Assembly: GCA_023435545.1 (NCBI GenBank)
Contig: JAEYRQ010000567.1
Location: forward strand, 1 to 11,229
Direction of reading: 5' to 3'
DNA from: Pseudomonadota bacterium
Lineage (GTDB): Bacteria; Pseudomonadota; Alphaproteobacteria; Rhizobiales; Tepidamorphaceae
Length of the DNA: 11,229 bases
Part shown: positions 1 through 7,285 of the stretch, piece after piece
Position numbering within the stretch: position 1 is the stretch's first letter
Layout: the number at the start of each line of letters is the position of its first letter
Program-made: the position numbers and the translations under genes
Notes under the pieces: model-generated
What the model saw: the letters and a program-made list of their open reading frames with translations, nothing else
Database searches by the model: none
What the model was told of the DNA's origin: nothing

Positions 1-62
1 AGATGGAGCAGGCCGGCGACCAGCACCGGCAGGATCAGGCGCGCACGCGCTTGCAGTCGCAT
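1..62 (-). CDS. N-terminus of an exported protein, probably M16 family peptidase (partial, runs off left edge)
   Basis: Only the first 20 codons are in the window. They begin MRLQARARL, a basic n-region, followed by the hydrophobic stretch ILPVLVAGLL, so this looks like a Sec signal peptide or membrane anchor. A purine-rich GAGAGGG lies just upstream of the ATG at 62-60 and supports the start. The product cannot be identified from 20 residues. In many Hyphomicrobiales the gene after lspA and the DUF3035 lipoprotein encodes a periplasmic M16 (pitrilysin-like) zinc peptidase, so that is the best guess from gene order alone. It lies 147 nt downstream of the lipoprotein gene on the same strand and may belong to the same transcript. 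Confidence 0.5.
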   Translation of the reverse strand, partial: MRLQARARLILPVLVAGLLH

Positions 63-87
63 AGGGACCCTCTCGGCAATCGGCTCT

Positions 88-113
88 CGTGGCGCAGCCG
101 GCATCCGGCCACG
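88..113 (-). repeat. Nested inverted repeat in the leader of the left-edge gene
   Basis: An outer pair CGTGG (88-92) / CCACG (109-113) encloses an inner pair CCGG (98-101) / CCGG (105-108) around a 3-nt loop. A 5-nt bulge interrupts one side. It lies 25 nt upstream of the start at 62. There is no T-run, so it is not an intrinsic terminator. It could be an mRNA stem in the 5' leader or chance in GC-rich DNA. Confidence 0.25.
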
Positions 114-184
114 CCGATGGGATGGATCACGATATAGATGGGTGCCCCGCCCGGTGCCACTCCCCTCTCCAGGTCGTGATCACC

Positions 185-211
185 GAGCCTCCTCTCAGCC
201 CGGAAAGGCTC
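185..211 (-). repeat. Stem-loop overlapping the end of the lipoprotein gene
   Basis: GAGCCT (185-190) and AGGCTC (206-211) are perfect inverted 6-mers with a 15-nt loop. Two G-U pairs could extend the stem in the minus-strand RNA. It overlaps the lipoprotein stop codon. No T-tract follows on the minus strand, so it does not qualify as a Rho-independent terminator. It might be an mRNA 3'-end or processing structure. Confidence 0.25.
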
Positions 212-869
212 AACTCCTGCCGAACAGGCGCGAGAAGAACCCCTTCTTCTCCTCGACCGGTTCCGCACCTTCGACCGGCGGTGCCGGCGTCCGGTAGCCG
301 GGCGGCGGCTCGGTCAGGGTGGCGCGCGGCGGCTCGGACCGAAGTTCGTTTGGATCGCTGCGGCGGTCCAGCAGTTCGCGCGAACTGACGACCTTGTCGT
401 CCTCGCGCCGTATCCGCTCCGGCGAGCCCATGCCTGCGCCGTTCTGGCGGCCGTACTGGCGGCCCCAAGCGTTCAGATCCTCGGGCGTCATCGGCTTGGA
501 GGCCCACTGGACGTCGGCGGGCGTCTCCTTCTGCGCCGCCTTGCGCAACTCGGCCGTCTCGCGCCGGGCGCGCACATCCGGATCGTCAGGCCAGGCTGCG
601 CCATACTCGGCACTGGGTTGCCGCGGGTCCGGCAGGAACTGCGCATCTGCGCTCGGCGGCATCACCAGCGGCGAGCGCGGGCCGTACTCGATCTCTTCCT
701 CGTTCGGGTCGACCCTGAGGCCCAGCATCACCATCGGGTCACCAAGCAGGTCCTCGACGGGATCGGAGAATCCGCTGTTGCCGCTCGAACAGGCGGCCAC
801 CAGACCGCCCAGAGCGCAGGCAGCGGCCGCGGTCCGAACCTTCGAAACCATCCCCCGGTCGTAACGCAT
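210..869 (-). CDS. DUF3035 (BamF-like) outer-membrane lipoprotein
   Basis: This is a predicted lipoprotein of 219 aa. A basic n-region (MRYDRGMVSKVR) precedes a short hydrophobic core and a lipobox VAAC, with the lipidated cysteine at residue 27. Residues after C27 are small and polar (SSGNSG), so outer-membrane sorting is likely. The middle part, with PNEEEIEYGPRSPLVMPP at about residues 55-72, fits the DUF3035 pattern, a family also called BamF-like and tied to the alphaproteobacterial beta-barrel assembly machine. The C-terminal half is charged and proline-rich, ending in an amphipathic FFSRLFGRS. The ATG at 869 is chosen because AGGA sits 5 nt upstream. The in-frame ATG at 851 has a badly spaced G-run, and one at 911 would leave an unusually long n-region. 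It follows lspA by 84 nt, and LspA would cleave this very lipobox. The lipoprotein call is firm; the BamF link is known only at family level. Confidence 0.8.
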   Translation of the reverse strand: MRYDRGMVSKVRTAAAACALGGLVAACSSGNSGFSDPVEDLLGDPMVMLGLRVDPNEEEIEYGPRSPLVMPPSADAQFLPDPRQPSAEYGAAWPDDPDVRARRETAELRKAAQKETPADVQWASKPMTPEDLNAWGRQYGRQNGAGMGSPERIRREDDKVVSSRELLDRRSDPNELRSEPPRATLTEPPPGYRTPAPPVEGAEPVEEKKGFFSRLFGRS

Positions 870-953
870 CAGCGTCCTATCCCCGTGTCCTGACTGGCGG
901 CCCGACGCCAACGCGATACCGACACGTCATCTGCCCCAGCTTTGTCAAAGGCG
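870..953 (-). promoter_or_regulatory. Spacer between lspA and the lipoprotein gene with a perfect -35-like TTGACA
   Basis: On the minus strand this 84-nt spacer contains TTGACA (plus-strand tgtcaa at 943-948) inside the near-palindrome CTTTGACAAAG. No good -10 box lies 16-18 nt downstream; the nearest AT-containing hexamer, GGTATC, is 22 nt away. It may hold a weak internal promoter for the lipoprotein gene, or transcription may simply read through from lspA. The Shine-Dalgarno AGGA of the lipoprotein gene is at the far end (about 875-878). Confidence 0.2.
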
Positions 954-1466
954 CTAGTCGGGCTTTGGGGCTCTTTTGTGGCTGTCCGTGAAGGAGTCAT
1001 ACAGAAGCCCGAGGACTCCCGCAACAATCGCCATGTCTGCGATATTAAAGACATACCACGACCACCCGAACGCGTGCAGGTGGAAGAAGTCGGCGACGGC
1101 CCCGTAGATCACCCGGTCGACGCCGTTTCCGAGCGCCCCGCCGATCACCAGGGCGATCGACACCGCCGTCAGCCTGTGCCGCACCCGGGCAAGCCACAGC
1201 CACAGCAGCGCCGCCGCGACGAAGTTGAGGCCCGCCAGCAGGACGAGGCCGAGCGCGGTGTCCTGCTGAAACAGGCCGTAGCTGACGCCACGGTTCCAGA
1301 CCATGACGAGGTCGAAGAACGGCGTCACCTCCACGGTGCCGCGCAGGCCGAGAGCGTAGACGTCGAGCAGGTACCATTTGCTCAACCGGTCGATCAGGAA
1401 GACGGCGAGCGCGATCAGCCCGCCGAACAGGCTGAATGGCCCGAGCAGGCGCGGGGCGAGGGTCAT
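954..1466 (-). CDS. lspA: Lipoprotein signal peptidase II (LspA)
   Basis: This inner-membrane aspartyl protease removes the signal peptide of prolipoproteins after Lgt has added diacylglycerol to the +1 cysteine. At 170 aa the length is typical. Hydrophobic stretches at about 11-25, 70-93, 101-113 and 136-156 give the usual four membrane helices. The diagnostic blocks are present in order: DRLSKW (26-31), VWNRG (56-60), GNGVDRVIYGAVADF (113-127) and FNIAD (140-144). The catalytic pair is D126 and D144. The gene starts 24 nt after the ileS stop on the same strand, the common ileS-lspA arrangement, so it is probably co-transcribed. The ribosome site before the ATG is weak (AGG, 4 nt away), which suggests reliance on upstream translation. 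The next gene encodes a lipoprotein that should be a substrate. Confidence 0.97.
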   Translation of the reverse strand: MTLAPRLLGPFSLFGGLIALAVFLIDRLSKWYLLDVYALGLRGTVEVTPFFDLVMVWNRGVSYGLFQQDTALGLVLLAGLNFVAAALLWLWLARVRHRLTAVSIALVIGGALGNGVDRVIYGAVADFFHLHAFGWSWYVFNIADMAIVAGVLGLLYDSFTDSHKRAPKPD

Positions 1467-1490
1467 GGGGCCTGCCGGTCCGCCACCACC

Positions 1491-4433
1491 CTACTCCGCC
1501 GCGGCGCGGGCAGCTTCGAATTCGCGCATGGCGGCGGCATCGCGCAGCGACAGATCGGGCCACTCGGAATCGGAGCCGACCTCGGGCAGGACCCGCCAGG
1601 AGCGGGCGCACTTGCGGCCCTCGGCGCGGAGCGGCACCACCGCGACGCCCGGCACATCCTCGAGCCGGTAGGCGTCCGCCGGCCCCTCGCCCCGGATCAG
1701 CGTCGCCTGGCTGGTGATGGCGATCTCGGCGAGGTCAACGTCGGCGACGGCCTTGAAAAGCTCGTCATCGTCGATGTGCACGTCGGGAGCCGCCTCCAGG
1801 CTCGCACCGATCCGCTTGGCGGCACGCTCCACCTCCAGCGCGCCGGTGACGACGCGGCGGACGCGGCGTACACGGCGCCACTTGTCGGCCAGGGCCTCGT
1901 CGTACCAGCTCTCCGGCGTCTGCGGCGCGACCTGAAGGTGCACCGAGCCGTCCTGCGAGGGAAAGCGCGACAGCCAGGCCTCCTCCATGGTGAAGGGCAG
2001 CATCGGCGCGAACCAGACGATCAGGCGCCGGAACACGCGATCCAGCACCGTCAGGCAGGCCCGCCGCCTGAGACTGGAGGCCGGATCGCAGTAGAGCGCG
2101 TCCTTGCGGATGTCGAAGTAGAACGCCGACAGGTCCACCGCCGCGAAGTTCGAGAGCGCGTGGCAGATCCGCTTGTAGTCGTAGTCGCGATAGGCGCGGC
2201 GCACCAGCCGGTCGAGCTCGGCGAGCCGGTGCAGCATGTAGCGCTCGAGTTCCGGCATCTCGGCGTCGGGCACGTCGCTGCCGTCGTAGTGGGCGAGCGA
2301 CCCGAGCAGCCAGCGGACCGTGTTGCGGAGCTTGCGGTAGGACTCGACATTGGTCTTGAGGATCTCCGGGCCGATCCTCAGGTCCTCGGCATAGTCCGAC
2401 GAGACCACCCAGAGCCTGAGGATATCGGCGCCGGACTGCCTGATGACGTCCTGCGGGGTGACGACGTTGCCGAGCGACTTCGACATCTTGCGCCCGTCCT
2501 CGGCCATGACGAAGCCGTGGGTGATGACCGAATCATAGGGCGCGCGGCCTCGGGTGCCGCAGGATTCCAGCAGCGAGGAGTGGAACCAGCCGCGATGCTG
2601 GTCGGAGCCCTCCAGATAGACGTCGGCCGGCCACTTGAGGTCGGGACGGACCTCCAGGACGAAGGAATGGGTCGAGCCGGAATCGAACCAGACGTCGAGG
2701 ATGTCGCTGACTTGCTCCCAGTCGGCCGGGTTCGCCACCAGGCCCGACAGGAACCGCTCGCGCGCGCCGTCGGCGAACCAGGCATCGGCGCCCTCCGTCT
2801 CGAAGGCCTCGCCGATGCGCCGGATCAGCGCGTCGGATTCGCCGAACGTGGCGCTCGGGATCACCTCGCCGGTCTCGCGGTGGACGAACACGGTGATCGG
2901 CACGCCCCAGGCGCGCTGGCGCGAGATCACCCAGTCCGGGCGCTGCTCGATCATGCCGTTGAGGCGGTTCTTGCCGGACTCCGGCACGAAGCGGGTCTCG
3001 GAGATTGCCTTGAGCGCCTTGCCGCGGAGGCCGTCGGCACCCTTGCCGTCCTCCATCGAGATGAACCACTGCGGGGTGTTGCGGAAGATCACCGGCTTTT
3101 TGGAGCGCCAGGAATGCGGGTACTGGTGCTTGAGCCGGCCGCGCGCAACCATCATCCCGGCGGCGGCCAGCGCGTCGATCACGGCCTGGTTGGCATCGCC
3201 CTTCTCGCCCTTGTCGGTGATGACGCGGCGGCCCTCGAAGCCAGGTGCGTCCTTCGTGAAGCAGCCGTCGGCGTCGACGGTGTAGGGGATCGCGGGATCG
3301 ATGCCCCGGCTCTCCAGCAGCGCCTTGTGCGTCGTCCAGGCCTCGAAGTCCTCGACGCCGTGGCCGGGGGCGGTGTGGACGAATCCCGTTCCGGCCTCAT
3401 CGGTGACATGCTCGCCCGGCAGGAGCGGCACCTCGAACCCGTAGCCTCCGGCGAGGCCCTTGAGCGGATGGGCGCAGACGATCTCCGGCAGTTCGCCATA
3501 GTCGAGGTCGCGGACGCGCTCGTAGCGGTCGACCTTGGCGGCCGCGAACACCTCGCCGGCCAGCCGATCGGCCAGGATGTAGTGCTCGCCGGTCGCCGCC
3601 CAGTTGCCGGCCGGCGCCTCGGCGACCCTGTAGAGCCCGTACTCGACGCGCGGATGGAACGAGATGGCCCGGTTGCCGGGGATCGTCCAGGGCGTGGTCG
3701 TCCAGATGACGACGAAGGCTTTCCCCGCCTCGGGGCCGGAGATGACTGGGAACTTCACCCAGATCATGTCGGACTGGTAGTCCTGATACTCGACCTCGGC
3801 CTCGGCGAGCGCGGTCTTCTCGACCACCGACCACATCACGGGCTTGGAGCCGCGGTAGAGCGACCCGTTCATCGCGAATTTCATCAGTTCGCGGGCGATC
3901 TCCGCCTCGGCCTTGAAGTTCATGGTCGTGTAGGGGTTCTTCCAGTCGCCCTCGACGCCGAGGCGGCGGAACTCCTCGCGCTGCACGCCGATCCAGTGCT
4001 CGGCGAACTGCCGGCACTCCTGCCGGAATTCGACGACCGGCACGTCGTCCTTGTTCTTGCCCTTGGCGCGGTACTGCTCCTCGATCTTCCACTCGATCGG
4101 CAGGCCGTGGCAGTCCCAGCCGGGCACGTAGTTGGAATCGTGCCCGAGCATCTGCATCGAGCGGGTGACGACGTCCTTGAGGATCTTGTTGAGCCCGGTG
4201 CCGATATGGATGTTGCCGTTCGCATAGGGCGGGCCGTCGTGCAGGACGAACTTCTCGCGGCCCTTCGCCGCCTCGCGCATGCGGGCATACATGTCGAGCC
4301 GGTCCCATCGGGCGATGATCTCCGGCTCGCGCTGCGGCAGGCCCGCGCGCATCGGAAAGTCGGTCTTCGGCAGGAACAGCGTCTCGGAGTAGTCGCGCTT
4401 CGGCGCGGAGTCGGAACCGTGTGTCATGGGCAT
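1491..4433 (-). CDS. ileS: Isoleucyl-tRNA synthetase
   Basis: This cytoplasmic class I synthetase charges tRNA-Ile with isoleucine and edits misactivated valine. At 980 aa it has the full domain order. The Rossmann half-site is ANGNIHIGT (71-79), with T in place of the last H of HIGH, and is followed by [10 protein letters not shown] (105-114). The CP1 editing domain carries [10 protein letters not shown] (245-254) and [11 protein letters not shown] (353-363). Next come DVWFDSGS (580-587), KMSKS (649-653) and the anticodon-binding helices (about 720-880). The C-terminal segment keeps one cysteine, C942 in KCARSW, where E. coli IleS has a four-Cys zinc site; to my knowledge this degenerate form is usual in alphaproteobacteria. 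No strong Shine-Dalgarno precedes the ATG at 4433, and the in-frame ATG at 4427 is an alternative start. A 199-nt leader precedes it and lspA follows after 24 nt. Confidence 0.97.
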   Translation of the reverse strand: MPMTHGSDSAPKRDYSETLFLPKTDFPMRAGLPQREPEIIARWDRLDMYARMREAAKGREKFVLHDGPPYANGNIHIGTGLNKILKDVVTRSMQMLGHDSNYVPGWDCHGLPIEWKIEEQYRAKGKNKDDVPVVEFRQECRQFAEHWIGVQREEFRRLGVEGDWKNPYTTMNFKAEAEIARELMKFAMNGSLYRGSKPVMWSVVEKTALAEAEVEYQDYQSDMIWVKFPVISGPEAGKAFVVIWTTTPWTIPGNRAISFHPRVEYGLYRVAEAPAGNWAATGEHYILADRLAGEVFAAAKVDRYERVRDLDYGELPEIVCAHPLKGLAGGYGFEVPLLPGEHVTDEAGTGFVHTAPGHGVEDFEAWTTHKALLESRGIDPAIPYTVDADGCFTKDAPGFEGRRVITDKGEKGDANQAVIDALAAAGMMVARGRLKHQYPHSWRSKKPVIFRNTPQWFISMEDGKGADGLRGKALKAISETRFVPESGKNRLNGMIEQRPDWVISRQRAWGVPITVFVHRETGEVIPSATFGESDALIRRIGEAFETEGADAWFADGARERFLSGLVANPADWEQVSDILDVWFDSGSTHSFVLEVRPDLKWPADVYLEGSDQHRGWFHSSLLESCGTRGRAPYDSVITHGFVMAEDGRKMSKSLGNVVTPQDVIRQSGADILRLWVVSSDYAEDLRIGPEILKTNVESYRKLRNTVRWLLGSLAHYDGSDVPDAEMPELERYMLHRLAELDRLVRRAYRDYDYKRICHALSNFAAVDLSAFYFDIRKDALYCDPASSLRRRACLTVLDRVFRRLIVWFAPMLPFTMEEAWLSRFPSQDGSVHLQVAPQTPESWYDEALADKWRRVRRVRRVVTGALEVERAAKRIGASLEAAPDVHIDDDELFKAVADVDLAEIAITSQATLIRGEGPADAYRLEDVPGVAVVPLRAEGRKCARSWRVLPEVGSDSEWPDLSLRDAAAMREFEAARAAAE

Positions 4434-4632
4434 CCAGGCGGTTTGAGCATGCTGGCGGCAAGGATCGGCAGTCCCGGCCCCGGGCCGAAGCGGAACGTCG
4501 GGTTCCGCCTCAGGCCGGAACCGGGCCGGTAATTCGCCGCGGGAACCCCGCGCGACCGGGACGGCTGTCGAGGACGCTGCGCATGGGGCGCCTTCTAGCA
4601 GGCATGGCGGGCGCGATAAAGCGTGGCAAATC
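4434..4632 (-). promoter_or_regulatory. ileS leader with three GC-rich hairpins
   Basis: This is the largest spacer within the left minus-strand cluster. In transcript order it holds three stems. CGCGGG/CCCGCG has a 3-nt loop (4538-4552). GGTTCCG/CGGAACC has an 8-nt loop (4501-4522). CGGCCC/GGGCCG are arms around a single base at 4475-4487, so fewer pairs would form. None is followed by a T-run, so they are not standard intrinsic terminators. I found no convincing sigma-70 promoter. A separate ileS promoter is likely given the distance from the transporter gene, but I cannot place it. T-box leaders are a Firmicutes/Actinobacteria device and no T-box consensus is visible. A small ORF runs into the second hairpin. 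Confidence 0.35.
4510..4584 (-). CDS. Possible 24-aa upstream ORF in the ileS leader
   Basis: The ATG at 4584 is preceded by AGAAGG (4591-4596) at a 6-nt spacing, a better ribosome site than that of ileS itself. The frame runs 24 codons, rich in Arg and Pro and beginning [11 protein letters not shown], with its TGA at 4512-4510 inside the loop of the hairpin at 4501-4522. An in-frame ATG at 4605 has no ribosome site. It contains only one Ile codon (ATT), so it is not a classical isoleucine-rich attenuator peptide. It may be chance, since open frames are common in DNA this GC-rich. Confidence 0.2.
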   Translation of the reverse strand: MRSVLDSRPGRAGFPRRITGPVPA

Positions 4633-5589
4633 TCACGGCTTGAGGGTCGTGCGGCCCGAGATCGCGCCGACGGTGCCGACCTTGCGCTCGCGCACCCACA
4701 GATAGAGGCCGGAGCCGATGATCACCGAAACGCCGACCCAGGTCCAGATTCCCGGCACCTCGTTGAAGACCAGGTACCCGATCGTCGCCGATCCGACGAT
4801 CTCCAGGTAGCCGATCGGCGCCAGCACCGAAGCGGGCGCGCGCATGCAGGCGATGATGATCAGCAGATGTCCGGCCGTCGAGATGAAGCCGACGATGGCG
4901 AGGAACATCCACTCCCGCCCGTCCGGCATACGCGGCACGAACATCTCGACCTCGAACATCACGGCGAGCGCCATCAGCAGGGCGAGGAACAGCGATCCCG
5001 ACAGGCCGGTGAAGAAGTGCATCGACATCGCCGGAGCGGTGCCGGCGAGATGCCGCGTCACAATGAAGTACCCGGAGAACATCACGGCGCAGAGCACCGG
5101 CAGCAGGGCCGCCGGCGTGAACTCGGCGCTGCCCGGGCGAATTACGATCAGCGCACCGATGAGGCCGACGATGACCGCCACCCAACGGCGCGGGCCGACA
5201 TGTTCGCCCAGCACGAGTGCAGACACGCCCGTGACGATCAGCGGCCAGACGAAGACGGTTGCCAGCGCGGTGGCCAGCGGCATCCGGATGATCGCCGCGA
5301 CATAGGCGACGTTCGAGCCGGCGATCAGGACACCGCGCAGCACGTGCAGGCCGAGCGGCCGGGGCAGCAGGTGCGCGGCACCGAGCCCGAAAACGACCAC
5401 CGGCAGTGTGTAGAGGGTCTGAAACGCGAAGCGGCCCCAAGCGATCTGCAGCGCATTGAGACTGGCGCCCAACTCCTTGGAGAAGGCGTCCATCACCGGG
5501 AGCAGCATCGTCGCAGAGGCCATGATCAGCATGCCCCAGAGGATCTCGCGATCGTTGCCCGCCGCTCCCGCGGCCGAAGGCGCCGTCAT
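4633..5589 (-). CDS. EamA/DMT family inner-membrane transporter (possible riboflavin importer)
   Basis: This is a drug/metabolite transporter superfamily permease of 318 aa with two EamA repeats (about 17-150 and 160-299), giving roughly ten membrane helices. Each repeat ends in the family signature: [20 protein letters not shown] (127-146), and [13 protein letters not shown] (275-287) followed by a hydrophobic helix to LYLWVRER (295-302). The start at 5589 is chosen over an upstream in-frame ATG at 5682 because the longer version adds an Arg/Pro-rich stretch overlapping ribF. This ATG also lies 4 nt after the ribF stop with a GAGG just upstream, which suggests translational coupling. EamA sequences do not reveal their substrate. 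RibN, a riboflavin importer known from Rhizobium and relatives, belongs to this superfamily, so the tight pairing with ribF makes riboflavin a reasonable guess. Amino-acid or metabolite export is the alternative. Confidence 0.88.
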   Translation of the reverse strand: MTAPSAAGAAGNDREILWGMLIMASATMLLPVMDAFSKELGASLNALQIAWGRFAFQTLYTLPVVVFGLGAAHLLPRPLGLHVLRGVLIAGSNVAYVAAIIRMPLATALATVFVWPLIVTGVSALVLGEHVGPRRWVAVIVGLIGALIVIRPGSAEFTPAALLPVLCAVMFSGYFIVTRHLAGTAPAMSMHFFTGLSGSLFLALLMALAVMFEVEMFVPRMPDGREWMFLAIVGFISTAGHLLIIIACMRAPASVLAPIGYLEIVGSATIGYLVFNEVPGIWTWVGVSVIIGSGLYLWVRERKVGTVGAISGRTTLKP

Positions 5590-5593
5590 CGCC

Positions 5594-6586
5594 TCAGCCG
5601 GAGATGCGTGCCGGCGCGGAGGCCGGCAGCTTGTCGGATGCGCCCGCCGCTCTCGCCAGCATCCGGCGCGCGATCGCGGCATCCTCGTGCATCCGCGCGA
5701 TCAACTCCTCGACACTGGCGAAGCGGGCCTCGGGGCGGATGAAGCCGATGAACTCGACCTCTACGGTCTGCCCGTAGAGATCCGGCGAGATGTCGAACAG
5801 GAAAGTCTCGAGCAGGGCGGCGCCGTTGTCGAACTGCGGCCGCCGGCCGTAGCTGGCGACCCCGTCGTGGGAGGTGTCGCCGACACGCATGCGGACAGCA
5901 TAGACGCCGTGCCTGAGGTCACAGTCGGCAGGCAGGCGCATATTGGCTGTCGGGAAGCCAAGCTCGCGGCCGCGCTTCTCTCCGTGGACAATCTCGCCGC
6001 GCACGAACCAGCGGTAGCCAAGAATCGCCGCCGCGTCCTCCACCCGCCCTTCGGCGAGCGCCTCGCGCGCCGCGCTGGACGACCAGCCGGCATCGCCCTC
6101 GCCGGCCTTCTCCACCACGACCACCTCGAAGCCACGTTCGCGGCCGAGTGCCGCCAGAACCTCGGGCGAGCCGGCGCGACCCTTGCCGAAGTGGAAGTCG
6201 AAGCCGACCACGACCACGGCGGCCTGGAGGCGGCCAACGATGATACGGTCGACGAAGTCCTCCGCCGACGTCGCCGCAAGCGCCGCGTCGAAGGCGATCT
6301 CCACCATGGCGCCGAGCCCGAGCGCCTCGATCAGCTCGGCCTTCGCCACCGACGGCGTCAGGCGGAACAGCGGCTGCTCGGGACGGAAGTAGCTGCGCGG
6401 ATGCGGCTCGAAGGTGATGGCAAGCGCCGGAAGCCCCCGCTCGCGCGCGATCTCCCGTGCCTGACCGAGGACAGCGCGGTGGCCACGGTGGACGCCGTCG
6501 AAATTGCCGATCGCCACCACGCCGCCGCGCAGCCTCGCCGGAATATCCTGACCTTCGGTGATGTGGGCGAACTGGCTCTCGGTCAT
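5594..6586 (-). CDS. ribF: Bifunctional riboflavin kinase / FAD synthetase (RibF)
   Basis: This cytoplasmic enzyme phosphorylates riboflavin to FMN and adenylylates FMN to FAD. At 330 aa it has both domains. The N-terminal nucleotidyltransferase domain (about 1-185) contains GNFDGVHRGH (27-36), TFEPHPRSYF (58-67), GFDFHFGKG (128-136) and WSSSAAR (168-174), the counterpart of the ISSSxIR motif. The C-terminal riboflavin kinase domain (about 186-315) has GRELGFPTAN (206-215) with the PTAN nucleotide-binding motif, and LLETFLFD (258-265) with the likely catalytic base E260. The start lies 30 nt after the dehydratase stop and the ribosome site is weak. There is no room for an FMN riboswitch directly before it, so expression probably comes from the promoter upstream of the dehydratase gene. 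The EamA transporter gene follows 4 nt after the stop. Confidence 0.97.
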   Translation of the reverse strand: MTESQFAHITEGQDIPARLRGGVVAIGNFDGVHRGHRAVLGQAREIARERGLPALAITFEPHPRSYFRPEQPLFRLTPSVAKAELIEALGLGAMVEIAFDAALAATSAEDFVDRIIVGRLQAAVVVVGFDFHFGKGRAGSPEVLAALGRERGFEVVVVEKAGEGDAGWSSSAAREALAEGRVEDAAAILGYRWFVRGEIVHGEKRGRELGFPTANMRLPADCDLRHGVYAVRMRVGDTSHDGVASYGRRPQFDNGAALLETFLFDISPDLYGQTVEVEFIGFIRPEARFASVEELIARMHEDAAIARRMLARAAGASDKLPASAPARISG

Positions 6587-6616
6587 CTGCTGGCGGTGTG
6601 GTCGCGTTGCGCCTGT

Positions 6617-7078
6617 TCAGGCGGCGCGTGAGGGAACCAGCACCACCGCCTCCCCGTCAAGGACGGTCTTGGCATCGACGCTGCAGTCGCATCTGAGGCG
6701 GGCGCGCCGCTTGGCGGGATCGAGCTCGGCCACCTCGACACGGGCGACGATCACGTCGCCTATGCGCACCGGAGCCCTGAAATTCAGGCTCTGGGAAATG
6801 TAGACGGCGCCAGGCCCCGGCAGCCTCGTGCCCAGCAAGGCCGAGATCAGGCTGGCGGTATAGAGGCCGTGGGCGATGCGTTCGCGGAACGGGGTCTGCG
6901 CGGCGAAGTGGTCGCTCAGATGGACAGGGTTGTTGTCGCCCGACAGCTTGGCGAAGCCGACGACATCGTCAGCCATCACCGTGCGCATGAGCGTCTCGCT
7001 CATGCCGACGGACAGATCCTCGAAGTGGTAGCCGAAGCCGGCCGGCGGCGGCCGCATGTGCATTCCCCTGTCTGACAT
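6617..7078 (-). CDS. MaoC-like hot-dog fold dehydratase ((R)-enoyl-CoA hydratase type)
   Basis: This protein of up to 153 aa has a MaoC / (R)-specific enoyl-CoA hydratase fold. The hydratase motif is clear: FAKLSGDNNPVH (42-53) supplies the Asp-His pair D48 and H53. It is followed by RIAHGLYTASLISALLG (67-83) and the beta-strand pair YISQSLNFRAPVRIGD. Family members hydrate trans-2-enoyl-CoA, feeding polyhydroxyalkanoate synthesis or beta-oxidation; the exact substrate is not shown. The ATG at 7078 has AGG 5 nt upstream. The in-frame ATG at 7057 has a stronger AGGGGA at a 6-nt spacing and would give a protein starting MRPPPAG, so the true start may be 7057. It is the first gene of the minus-strand run into ribF, with its promoter in the divergent region before cheY. 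It has no obvious metabolic link to flavin synthesis. Confidence 0.9.
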   Translation of the reverse strand: MSDRGMHMRPPPAGFGYHFEDLSVGMSETLMRTVMADDVVGFAKLSGDNNPVHLSDHFAAQTPFRERIAHGLYTASLISALLGTRLPGPGAVYISQSLNFRAPVRIGDVIVARVEVAELDPAKRRARLRCDCSVDAKTVLDGEAVVLVPSRAA

Positions 7079-7285
7079 CCACGCCTGCCTGATGCCCTAT
7101 CCGATCGCGCCGCGCCCCGCCAGAGCGACGATCGGTTAACCACGCGGCGGGATGGGGGGCCAGCTTAACCGTATCTTCAGCCGGAAACCGTAGTTTGCTG
7201 CTGCGTAAATGGACGGGGAGACCTGCGGAGAAACCGGGGATCATGCCCGCCTGACAGGACAGGTTGAGAAGATTGGAGCGCTAGA
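7079..7285. promoter_or_regulatory. Divergent control region between the maoC-ribF cluster and cheY-cheZ
   Basis: These 207 nt must hold promoters for both directions. Visible elements are the inverted repeat at 7101-7135, a palindrome GGTTAACC (7134-7141) and a second TTAACC (7165-7170). TTAACC is the half-site recognised by CtrA, the alphaproteobacterial cell-cycle and motility regulator; the full site is TTAA-N7-TTAA, which is not seen here. The stretch 7171-7212 is AT-richer than its surroundings and is the likely cheY promoter area, but I cannot assign -35/-10 boxes with confidence. GGAG at 7275-7278 is the cheY ribosome site. Confidence 0.5.
7101..7135. repeat. Inverted repeat in the divergent promoter region
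   Basis: CCGATCG (7101-7107) and CGATCGG (7129-7135) are perfect inverted 7-mers, 21 nt apart. Allowing one bulged base, three more pairs (CGC/GCG) extend the stem inward. The arms overlap the start of GGTTAACC. It lies 23 nt upstream of the dehydratase start, so it could be a two-site operator or a hairpin in that gene's leader. I cannot name a regulator. Confidence 0.4.

Noticed and set aside
942..4532. Open frame of 1196 codons on the plus strand, opposite ileS and lspA
   Set aside because: It runs antisense to two certain genes, is extremely rich in Arg, Asp, His, Val and Gly with no domain pattern, and is the usual by-product of strong GC-ending codon bias on the other strand.
4434..4632. 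T-box or classical Ile attenuator before ileS
   Set aside because: No T-box consensus and no terminator with a T-run are visible. The small upstream ORF has a single Ile codon, and T-boxes are not expected in this phylum.
5590..5682. Longer EamA protein starting at 5682
   Set aside because: The extra 31 residues are Arg/Pro-rich, not membrane-like, overlap the ribF 3' end and lack a better ribosome site than the ATG at 5589.
6587..6616. FMN riboswitch controlling ribF
   Set aside because: The spacer before ribF is only 30 nt, far too short for the aptamer, and I see no RFN-element blocks before the dehydratase gene either.
7250..7263. CCTG/CAGG short inverted repeat just before the cheY ribosome site
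   Set aside because: Four-base arms with a 6-nt gap are expected by chance in this sequence and I could tie it to no known operator.
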